A DNA stretch of 64,000 nucleotides, taken from the NCBI RefSeq assembly GCF_031157275.1, contig NZ_JAVIFW010000005.1:124001-188000 (forward strand), written 5' to 3'. Below are positions 41,271-48,595 of the stretch, one piece after another. Below the pieces are notes generated by a model, which had not been told where the DNA came from, did no database searches, and saw only the letters and a program-made list of their open reading frames with translations. The translations under genes and the position numbers were made by a program. Source of the DNA: Streptomyces sp. LHD-70 (GTDB lineage Bacteria; Actinomycetota; Actinomycetes; Streptomycetales; Streptomycetaceae). The stretch's first letter is position 1; every line of letters begins with the position of its first letter.

Positions 41271-44084
41271 ATGACAGAGGACCTCTCACCGGCCGAGCGG
41301 TACGCGGCAGCACGCAAGCGGGCTGTCGAGCAGGCCACCGCACTCGCATCCTTCCGCGAGATGTACGACTTCGGGCTCGACCCCTTCCAGATCGAGGCCT
41401 GCCAGGCGCTCGAAGCGGGCAAGGGCGTGCTCGTCGCGGCGCCCACGGGCTCGGGCAAGACGATCGTCGGCGAGTTCGCCGTCCACCTCGCCCTGAGACA
41501 GGGCAAGAAGTGCTTCTACACCACGCCCATCAAAGCCCTCTCCAACCAGAAGTACGCCGATCTGGCCCGCCGTTACGGCCAGGACAAGGTCGGCCTGCTC
41601 ACCGGCGACAACAGCGTCAACGCCGACGCCCCGATCGTGGTCATGACCACCGAGGTCCTGCGGAACATGCTGTACGCGGGCTCCCAGGCCCTGCGCGGCC
41701 TCGGGTACGTGGTGATGGACGAGGTGCACTATCTGTCCGACCGCTTCCGCGGCGCCGTATGGGAGGAAGTGATCATCCACCTCCCCGAGTCGGTGACGCT
41801 GGTCTCCCTCTCGGCCACGGTCTCCAACGCCGAGGAGTTCGGGGACTGGCTGGACACCGTCCGCGGCGACACCGAGGTGATCGTCTCCGAGCACCGGCCC
41901 GTGCCGCTCTTCCAGCACGTGCTCGCCGGACGGCGGATGTACGACCTCTTCGAGGAGTCGCAGGAGTCCGGCAAGCGCGCCGTCAACCCGGACCTCACGC
42001 GGATGGCCCGCCTCGAGGACAGCAGACCCTCGTACGGCAGGGACCGCCGCAAGGGCAAGCGGATCCGGGAGGCCGACCGTGAGCGGGAGCGGCGCTCCAG
42101 GTCCCGGATCTGGACGCCCGGCCGCCCCGAAGTCATCGACAGGCTGGACTCCGAGGGCCTGCTCCCGGCCATCACGTTCATCTTCAGCCGCGCGGCCTGC
42201 GAGGCCGCCGTCCAGCAGTGCCTGTACGCGGGCCTCAGGCTCAACGACGAGGAGGGCCGCCAGAAGGTCCGCGAGATCGTCGAGGAGCGCACGGCCTCCA
42301 TCCCCGACGAAGACCTGCACGTCCTCGGCTACTTCGAGTGGCTGGAGGCCCTGGAGCGAGGCATCGCCGCCCACCACGCGGGCATGCTGCCGACGTTCAA
42401 GGAGGTCGTCGAGGAGCTGTTCGTGCGCGGCTTGGTGAAGGCCGTGTTCGCCACCGAGACCCTCGCGCTGGGCATCAACATGCCCGCGCGCTCCGTGGTG
42501 TTGGAGAAGCTGGTCAAGTGGAACGGCGAGCAGCACGCCGACATCACCCCCGGTGAGTACACGCAGTTGACCGGCCGCGCGGGCCGCCGCGGCATCGACA
42601 TCGAGGGCCACGCCGTCGTGCTCTGGCAGCGCGGCATGAACCCCGACCACCTCGCGGGCCTCGCCGGCACGCGTACGTATCCGCTGCGCTCCAGCTTCAA
42701 GCCGTCGTACAACATGGCGGTGAACCTGGTCCACCAGTTCGGCCGGCACCGCTCGCGCGAGCTGCTCGAAACCTCCTTCGCGCAGTTCCAGGCGGACCGC
42801 TCGGTCGTCGGCATCTCCCGCCAGGTGCAGCGCAACGAAGAGGGCCTTGAGGGCTACCAGGCCTCCATGACCTGCCACTTGGGCGACTTCGAGGAGTACG
42901 CGCGGCTGCGCCGCGACCTGAAGGACCGCGAGACCGAGCTGGCCAAACAGGGCGCCGTGCAACGCCGGGTGGCCGCGGCCGCCGCCCTGGAGAAGCTCAA
43001 GCCGGGCGATGTGATCCATGTCCCCACCGGCAAGTTCGCGGGCCTCGCCCTCGTGCTCGACCCCGGGCTCGCGGCCGGGCGGTCCAACGGCCACCGCGGC
43101 TTCGAGAACCACGACGGGCCGCGGCCGCTGGTCCTCACCGCCGAGCGGCAGGTCAAGCGGCTCGCGTCGATGGACTTCCCGGTTCCGGTCGAGGCGCTCG
43201 ACCGGATGCGGATCCCCAAGTCGTTCAACCCCCGCTCGCCGCAGTCCCGTCGGGACCTGGCCTCCGCGCTGCGCACCAAGGCCGGGCACGTCCGGCCGGA
43301 GAAGCACCGCAAGGGCCGCTCGGCCGCCGCGGACGACCGCGAGATCGCCCGGCTGCGGGCCGCGCTGCGCGCCCACCCCTGCCACGGCTGCGACGAACGG
43401 GAGGACCACGCCCGCTGGGCCGAGCGGTACCACCGGCTCAAGCGCGACACCCGGCAGCTGGAGCGCCGCATCGAGGGGCGCACGAACACCATCGCGCGCA
43501 CCTTCGACCGCATCGTCGCCCTCCTCACCGAGCTCGACTACCTGCGCGGGGACGAGGTCACCGACGACGGCCGCCGCCTCGGCCGGCTCTACGGCGAGCT
43601 GGACCTGCTCGCCTCCGAGTGCCTGCGCGCCGACGTCTGGGAGGGCCTCAACCCGGCCGAACTCGCCGCCTGCGTCTCGGCGTTGGTGTACGAGGCCCGT
43701 GCCGCCGACGATGCGCTCGCGCCCAAGCTGCCCGCCGAGCCGGCCAAGGTGGCGCTCGGCGAGATGGTGCGGATCTGGGGCCGGCTCGACGCCCTGGAGG
43801 AGGATTTCCGCATCAGCCAGGCCGAGGGCGTCGGCCAGCGCGAGCCCGACCTCGGCTTCGCCTGGGCGGCGTACATGTGGGCGTCCGACAAGGGCCTGGA
43901 CGAGGTGCTGCGCGAGGCCGAGATGCCCGCGGGCGACTTCGTGCGCTGGTGCAAGCAGGTCATCGACGTACTCGGGCAGATCGCGGCGGCCGCGCCGAAG
44001 GACGGCAGCACCGTCGGCAAGAACGCCCGCAAGGCGGTGGACGCGCTGCTTCGGGGGGTTGTGGCGTACTCGTCGGTGGGGTGA
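41271..44084 (+). CDS. DEAD/DEAH-box RNA helicase, Ski2/Mtr4-like with DSHCT domain
   Basis: 937 residues from ATG 41271. Helicase motifs: Walker A APTGSGKT (58-65), YTTPIKALSNQKY, DEVH in VMDEVHYLSD, SLSATVSN, FIFSRAACE, and QLTGRAGRRGID. The C-terminal third has the KOW-like insertion (GDVIHVPTGKFAGLALV) and the DSHCT helical domain of Ski2/Mtr4 enzymes. The actinobacterial homologue is known as HelY; its RNA role is not well defined. A -10-like TAGGCT (41255-41260) lies 10 bases before the start, so the leader is very short. Confidence 0.92.
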   Translation: MTEDLSPAERYAAARKRAVEQATALASFREMYDFGLDPFQIEACQALEAGKGVLVAAPTGSGKTIVGEFAVHLALRQGKKCFYTTPIKALSNQKYADLARRYGQDKVGLLTGDNSVNADAPIVVMTTEVLRNMLYAGSQALRGLGYVVMDEVHYLSDRFRGAVWEEVIIHLPESVTLVSLSATVSNAEEFGDWLDTVRGDTEVIVSEHRPVPLFQHVLAGRRMYDLFEESQESGKRAVNPDLTRMARLEDSRPSYGRDRRKGKRIREADRERERRSRSRIWTPGRPEVIDRLDSEGLLPAITFIFSRAACEAAVQQCLYAGLRLNDEEGRQKVREIVEERTASIPDEDLHVLGYFEWLEALERGIAAHHAGMLPTFKEVVEELFVRGLVKAVFATETLALGINMPARSVVLEKLVKWNGEQHADITPGEYTQLTGRAGRRGIDIEGHAVVLWQRGMNPDHLAGLAGTRTYPLRSSFKPSYNMAVNLVHQFGRHRSRELLETSFAQFQADRSVVGISRQVQRNEEGLEGYQASMTCHLGDFEEYARLRRDLKDRETELAKQGAVQRRVAAAAALEKLKPGDVIHVPTGKFAGLALVLDPGLAAGRSNGHRGFENHDGPRPLVLTAERQVKRLASMDFPVPVEALDRMRIPKSFNPRSPQSRRDLASALRTKAGHVRPEKHRKGRSAAADDREIARLRAALRAHPCHGCDEREDHARWAERYHRLKRDTRQLERRIEGRTNTIARTFDRIVALLTELDYLRGDEVTDDGRRLGRLYGELDLLASECLRADVWEGLNPAELAACVSALVYEARAADDALAPKLPAEPAKVALGEMVRIWGRLDALEEDFRISQAEGVGQREPDLGFAWAAYMWASDKGLDEVLREAEMPAGDFVRWCKQVIDVLGQIAAAAPKDGSTVGKNARKAVDALLRGVVAYSSVG

Positions 44085-44118
44085 GCCCGGTCCACCGGTC
44101 GGCGGGGGCGGCTCGCGC

Positions 44119-45084
44119 TCAGTGCGTGGCGCCCCCGGCCCAGCCCTCGTGGTCCGTCCACGCCCGCAGGGTGCGCTCGCTCTCGAAGCGGTGCGCGCGG
44201 CCGGTCAGCGGGTCGGTGAACTCCAGCGTACGGGCGAGGAGTTGGAGCGGCCGGGAGTAGTCATCGGGCGCGGGGTCGGCGACGACCGGGTACACCGGAT
44301 CGCCGAGGATCGGCACGCCGAGCGCGTTCATGTGCACCCGCAGCTGGTGGGTGCGGCCGGTGCGGGGGAGCAGCCGGTAGCGGGCGAGCGGGGCGCCCGG
44401 GCCGTGCGCGCGGTGGTCGAGGAGCTCGACGCGGCTCTCGCTGTTGGGCTCGCCCGGCACCTCGTACGCGGCGATGATCCCGCGCTCCTTCACGATCCGG
44501 CTGCGCACTGTGCGCGGCAGGTCGAGCTCCGGGTTGTACGGGGCGATCGCCTCGTACTCCTTGTGGACCCGCTTCTCGGAGAACAGCCGCTGGTACGCGC
44601 CGCGTTCGGCGGGGCGCAGGGTGAACAGGACCAGGCCGGCGGTGAGTCGGTCCAGGCGGTGGGCCGGGGAGAGCCGGGGCAGGTCGAGCTCGCGGCGCAG
44701 CCGGGCCAGGGCGGTCTCGGTGATGTGGCTGCCGCGCGGGGTGGTGGCGAGGAAGTGCGGCTTGTCGACGACGAGCAGATGCGCGTCGCGGTACAGCACG
44801 CGCGGCGCGAACGGCACGCGGGGCTCGGGGGCGAGCGGGCGGTGGAACCAGACGTGCGCACCGGGGACATATGGGCTGTCGCCGCTCAACGGGCCGTCCA
44901 CGGCCGCCACTTCACCGGCGGCGAGCAGTGCGTCCACGACGTCCGGGCCCACGGGAAGCCGCTCCACGAGGTAGTCCCGCACGGTCTCCCAGCCTCCGTC
45001 GGGCGGGAGCTTCAGGTGTACCGCGTCGATCCCGTCACGCTGGGCGAGGGGCGAGGGCGGAACGTGCGGCTTGCGTCGGGGCAC
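44119..45084 (-). CDS. RluA-family pseudouridine synthase
   Basis: 321 residues from GTG 45084. LYRDAHLLVVDKPHFLATTP and the catalytic HRLDRLTAGL (Asp nucleophile) with TGRTHQLRVHMNALGVPI place it in the RluA/RluD family that isomerises uridines in rRNA or tRNA. TACCCT (minus strand, 45092-45097) ends 7 bases before the GTG, suggesting a leaderless mRNA; the longer open frame upstream is low-complexity and not supported. It converges with the helicase gene across 34 bp. Confidence 0.9.
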   Translation of the reverse strand: MPRRKPHVPPSPLAQRDGIDAVHLKLPPDGGWETVRDYLVERLPVGPDVVDALLAAGEVAAVDGPLSGDSPYVPGAHVWFHRPLAPEPRVPFAPRVLYRDAHLLVVDKPHFLATTPRGSHITETALARLRRELDLPRLSPAHRLDRLTAGLVLFTLRPAERGAYQRLFSEKRVHKEYEAIAPYNPELDLPRTVRSRIVKERGIIAAYEVPGEPNSESRVELLDHRAHGPGAPLARYRLLPRTGRTHQLRVHMNALGVPILGDPVYPVVADPAPDDYSRPLQLLARTLEFTDPLTGRAHRFESERTLRAWTDHEGWAGGATH

Positions 45085-45245
45085 GGGGGCAAGGGTACGG
45101 GCCCTCGCGGGGGCGGTCCTCGCGGAGGGAGCTTGCCGCAGACGGGTCGGCACCGTCGACTCGGACCTCGCCGATCGCCCTGCCGGCTCGTCCTCAGGCG
45201 CCGGACGGGCTGGATTGGCCGCCCCCGCCCCGGCCCCGGGGTGGC

Positions 45246-46106
45246 TCAGGCCGCGTTCGCGCCGACCGGCGACTCCTGTTCCGCCTCCACCTGGGCGTTC
45301 CACTCGCGCTTGGCGGACTGCCAGCCTTCTTCGTTGTGGCCGAGGCGCCAGTAGCCGGAGATGGAGAGGCGCTCGCGGGGGATCTCGCGGTCCAGGCGGA
45401 GATGGCGGCGGAGCTCCTTCACGAAGCCGGCCTCGCCGTGGACGAAGGCCTGGACGTCGCCGGGCGGGAAGGGGAGGTCGCGGACCGCCGCGACGAGGGC
45501 CTCGCCGACCGGGCCGGAGCCGCGGTGCAGCCAGGTGATCCGGCTGCCGACGGGGGAGGAGGCGACGTACTGCTCCTCCTCCGGGCCCGAGACCTCCACG
45601 AAGGCGTGCACCGGCGCGCCCGCCGGCATCTGCTCCAGGGACGCGGCGATCGCGGGCAGGGCGCTCTCGTCACCGGCGAGGAGGTGCCAGTCCGCCGCGG
45701 CGTCCGGTGCGTACCCACCGCCGGGGCCGAGGAAGCGCAGCTGCTCGCCGGGGCGCACGGCGGTGGACCACGGTCCGGCCAGGCCCTCGTCGCCGTGGAC
45801 CACGAAGTCCACGGTCAGCTCGCGGAGTTCGGGGTCCCAGGCGCGCACCGTGTACGTCCGCGTCACCGGCCACTGGTCGCGCGGGAAGTCCGCGCGGATC
45901 TGCTGGATGTCGAACGGCTCGGGGTAGCTCACGCCCGCGGCCGGGAACAGCAGCTTGATGTAGTGGTCGGAGTGCGTGCCCGCCTCGAACTGGTCGAGCC
46001 CGGGGCCGCCGAGCACCACCCGCTGCATGTGCGGGGTGAGCCGCTCCGAGCGGAGCACCTCCGCGAGATGGGCCGTCTGCGCTTTGCGGGCCGGACGTTC
46101 TGCCAC
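45246..46106 (-). CDS. Siderophore-interacting protein, FAD-dependent ferric-siderophore reductase
   Basis: 286 residues of the SIP/ViuB family. The FAD site is PVTRTYTVRAWD and VDFVVHGDEGLAGPW; the NAD(P)-binding half has HLLAGDESALPAIAASLEQ; the C-terminal SGYWRLGHNEEGW is typical of the family. It releases iron from imported siderophores in the cytoplasm. GTG 46106 follows GGGAGGCCTCC. An iron-box palindrome lies about 25-40 bp upstream, so iron-dependent repression (DmdR/IdeR type) is likely. Confidence 0.93.
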   Translation of the reverse strand: MAERPARKAQTAHLAEVLRSERLTPHMQRVVLGGPGLDQFEAGTHSDHYIKLLFPAAGVSYPEPFDIQQIRADFPRDQWPVTRTYTVRAWDPELRELTVDFVVHGDEGLAGPWSTAVRPGEQLRFLGPGGGYAPDAAADWHLLAGDESALPAIAASLEQMPAGAPVHAFVEVSGPEEEQYVASSPVGSRITWLHRGSGPVGEALVAAVRDLPFPPGDVQAFVHGEAGFVKELRRHLRLDREIPRERLSISGYWRLGHNEEGWQSAKREWNAQVEAEQESPVGANAA

Positions 46107-46130
46107 GGAGGCCTCCCTGACCAGTGAATT

Positions 46131-46150
46131 GCTTAGGTAAGCCTAAGTTA
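46131..46150. promoter_or_regulatory. Iron box (DmdR1/IdeR operator)
   Basis: CTTAGGTAAGCCTAAG has perfect 6-bp arms, and the 19-mer from 46132 matches the TTAGGTTAGGCTCACCTAA consensus I know in 14 positions. It stands directly upstream of the siderophore-interacting protein gene. Confidence 0.8.
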
Positions 46151-46156
46151 ACACTT

Positions 46157-46207
46157 CACCGTTCGAGAGTGCTCACCGTTCGAGACCGCTCACCCTTCGA
46201 GAATGGA
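46157..46207. repeat. 17-bp tandem repeat spanning the exonuclease stop codon
   Basis: CACCGTTCGAGAGTGCT-type units occur at 46157-46173, 46174-46190 and 46191-46207. The minus-strand TGA (46190-46192) straddles units 2 and 3. Confidence 0.88.
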
Positions 46208-47119
46208 GAGCAGCCGCTTCACGCGGCCGGTCAGGCCCCAGCGGGTGGCGAGTTCGTCGAGCGCCGCCGGGTCGCGCGGCTCGCGGGGGAGGGCGAGCGG
46301 GACATCGGGGACGGGGACGTCCGTGGCGACGCGGACGACCTTCGGCGCCACCGCGACATACGGACGGGACTCGTCCAGGCGCTTGCGCTGCGAGGGCGTG
46401 AGCTTCGACTTCGGGTCGTCGACGGCGGCCATGATCGCGCCGAGGTCGCCGAACTCGGCGATCAGCTTGGCCGCGGTCTTCTCGCCGATGCCGGGCACGC
46501 CGGGCAGTCCGTCGCTGGGGTCGCCGCGCAGCAGCGCCAGGTCGACATAGCCGGGGCCGTCCACCGCGTACTTCTCGCGCAGCCACGCCTCGTCGGTGAC
46601 CTGGAGGGTGCCGACGCCCTTGAGGGGGTACAGGACGCGGATCTCGCGCTTGTCGTCCACGAGCTGGTAGAGGTCGCGGTCGCCGGTGACGATGTCGACC
46701 GGGCCGGTGGCGCGGGCGGCGAGCGTGCCGATCACGTCGTCCGCCTCGTACCCTGCCGCGCCGATGCGGGCGATGCCGAGGGCGTCCAGGACGTCCTCGA
46801 TGATCGGGACCTGCGGGGACAGGGTGTCGGGGATCTCCTCTTCGTCCGCGCCGCCCTGCACCTCCTCGGCGACGCGATGCGCCTTGTACGAGGGGATGAG
46901 GTCCACCCGCCACTGCGGGCGCCAGTCCGCGTCCATGCAGGCCACCAGCTCGTCCGGATGGTGGTCGAGGACCAGGCGCGTGATGAACTCGAGCAGCCCG
47001 CGCACGGCGTTGACCGGCGTGCCGTCCGGGGCCCGCACGGATTCCGGGACGCCGAAGTACGCCCGGAAGTACAGGGAAGCGGTGTCGAGGAGCATGAGCC
47101 GTTGTGTTTGCTGCGTCAC
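46190..47119 (-). CDS. 5'-3' exonuclease, PolA N-terminal-domain family
   Basis: 309 residues homologous to the 5' nuclease domain of DNA polymerase I but without a polymerase. Metal-binding carboxylates are in LMLLDTASLYFRAYF, VACMDADWRPQWR, AAGYEADDVIGTLA and DIVTGDRDLYQL; the helix-hairpin-helix LRGDPSDGLPGVPGIGEKTA binds DNA and is quoted here at 20 residues. Such free-standing nucleases remove RNA primers or flaps. GTG 47119 is 6 bases after a -10-like CATGAT (minus strand, 47126-47131), so a leaderless transcript is plausible. Confidence 0.92.
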   Translation of the reverse strand: MTQQTQRLMLLDTASLYFRAYFGVPESVRAPDGTPVNAVRGLLEFITRLVLDHHPDELVACMDADWRPQWRVDLIPSYKAHRVAEEVQGGADEEEIPDTLSPQVPIIEDVLDALGIARIGAAGYEADDVIGTLAARATGPVDIVTGDRDLYQLVDDKREIRVLYPLKGVGTLQVTDEAWLREKYAVDGPGYVDLALLRGDPSDGLPGVPGIGEKTAAKLIAEFGDLGAIMAAVDDPKSKLTPSQRKRLDESRPYVAVAPKVVRVATDVPVPDVPLALPREPRDPAALDELATRWGLTGRVKRLLSILEG

Positions 47120-47410
47120 ACGGGCATCATGCCGCACCCCACTGACAGCGCACCGGCGCCGACCGCGGCACCCGGAAACGATCACGCACCGTGTGCGGTC
47201 GTACGCGTAAACGGAATGTGAACGCCCTGCCCTGTGAGCTGGAACACTCTTGCGTTTCAAGCCACTTGGCCAGGGCAGGCGGGCAGCCGGAGCGAACCGA
47301 TTGACGGATTCAACTAGTCCGTTTGAAACGGTGAGCGGGAGGATTCCGCGCCGCTCCACGGCCCGCCGGCGGGGGAGGCGGGCCGTCTCACGTACGAACC
47401 GAGAGGCTTT
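47120..47410. promoter_or_regulatory. Divergent promoter region with structured leader before the betaine ABC genes
   Basis: The 291-bp gap has CCTGCCCTG/CAGGGCAGG arms (about 47226-47279), a TTGACG hexamer (47301-47306), a perfect CCGTTTGAAACGG dyad (47319-47331), and a 10-bp perfect hairpin ACGGCCCGCC (47358-47386) 24 bp before the ATPase start. The last may be a leader structure or attenuator. I recognise no known riboswitch class. Confidence 0.45.
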
Positions 47411-48595
47411 ATGTCCAGGCTGCAGGCCGAGCACCTCTACAAGGTGTTCGGCAGACGACCCGACGACGCGGTCCGCAGGCTCGAGAGCGGCGCCGACCGC
47501 GACGAGCTCCGCTCCGAAGGCACCACCGCGGCGGTGATCGACTCCTCGTTCACCGTTGAGCCGGGCCAGATATTCGTCGTCATGGGTCTGTCCGGATCCG
47601 GCAAGTCCACGTTGCTGCGCATGCTCAACGGACTGCTCGAGCCGACCGCGGGCCGGGTGCTCTTCGACGGTGAGGACATCACGCACCTCACTCCGCGCAA
47701 GCTGCGCGAGGTGCGCTCGACGAAGATCAGCATGGTCTTCCAGCACTTCGCCCTCTTCCCGCACCGCAGCGTCCTGGAGAACGCCGGTTACGGCCTCGAG
47801 GTGCAGGGCGTGAGCCGGAGCGAGCGCGAGAAGCGCGCCACCGAGGCGCTGCGCCTCTGCGGCCTGGAGGGCTGGGAGAAGTCCTGGCCCGACGAGCTGT
47901 CCGGCGGTATGCAGCAGCGCGTCGGCCTGGCCCGCGCGCTCGCCACGGACGCCGATCTGCTGCTCATGGACGAGTCGTTCAGCGCGCTCGACCCGCTGAT
48001 CCGGCGCGATATGCAGGACCAGCTCCTGGAGCTGCAGAAGACCCTGAAGAAGACCATCGTCTTCATCACCCACGACCTCAACGAGGCCATGCGTCTGGGC
48101 GACCAGATCGCGGTCATGCGGGACGGCCGGATCGTGCAGATCGGCTCTTCCGAGGACATCCTCGTGCGGCCCGCCAACGACTACGTCGCGTCCTTCATCC
48201 AGGACGTGGACCGCTCGCGCGTGCTCACCGCCGGTGCCGTCATGGAGCCGGTCGACGGTGCAGTCGACGCCGTGCGCGCCGCCGCGCCCGCGACGGTCAC
48301 CGAGGACACCCCGCTGGTCGAGCTGTTCGCGCTGTGCGCCACCACCGACGCCCCCGTCGCCGTGGCCGACGCCGCGGGCGAGCTCGTCGGCCAGGTCTCG
48401 CGTACGCGCCTGCTCGCCGCGCTCGGCGAGGAGAGCTCGGCCGAGGCCGCCGTACCGCAGCAGCGGAACGAGGCGCCGACGCTGACCAAGCAGGCCGACA
48501 AGGCCGACAAGGCCGATGACGCCGAGCCCGTCGAGGACGTGAAGCCCGACGAAGGCGAGGCCGACGAGGCCGAGGAGGTGTCCGCGCATGCCTAG
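47411..48595 (+). CDS. Glycine betaine/proline-type ABC transporter ATPase
   Basis: 394 residues of the ProV/OpuAA family. Walker A GLSGSGKS (59-66), signature LSGGMQQRV, Walker B LLLMDESFSALDP, and the long N-terminal lead typical of ProV. After the ATPase come a CBS-like part (TPLVELFALC; AVADAAGELVGQVSRTRLLA) that may sense ionic strength, and a Lys/Asp/Glu-rich tail (QADKADKADDAEPVEDVKPD). ATG 47411 follows GAGAGGC. It overlaps the permease gene by 8 bp. The system should import compatible solutes under osmotic stress. Confidence 0.93.
   Translation: MSRLQAEHLYKVFGRRPDDAVRRLESGADRDELRSEGTTAAVIDSSFTVEPGQIFVVMGLSGSGKSTLLRMLNGLLEPTAGRVLFDGEDITHLTPRKLREVRSTKISMVFQHFALFPHRSVLENAGYGLEVQGVSRSEREKRATEALRLCGLEGWEKSWPDELSGGMQQRVGLARALATDADLLLMDESFSALDPLIRRDMQDQLLELQKTLKKTIVFITHDLNEAMRLGDQIAVMRDGRIVQIGSSEDILVRPANDYVASFIQDVDRSRVLTAGAVMEPVDGAVDAVRAAAPATVTEDTPLVELFALCATTDAPVAVADAAGELVGQVSRTRLLAALGEESSAEAAVPQQRNEAPTLTKQADKADKADDAEPVEDVKPDEGEADEAEEVSAHA

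Noticed and set aside
45085..45303. N-terminal extension of the pseudouridine synthase
   Set aside because: The extra 73 residues are Ala/Pro/Arg-rich low complexity; the GTG at 45084 has a well-placed -10 box, and the family begins there.
47224..47386. Known riboswitch class upstream of the betaine transporter
   Set aside because: Stems are present, but I cannot match them to any class; kept only as a structured leader of unknown meaning.
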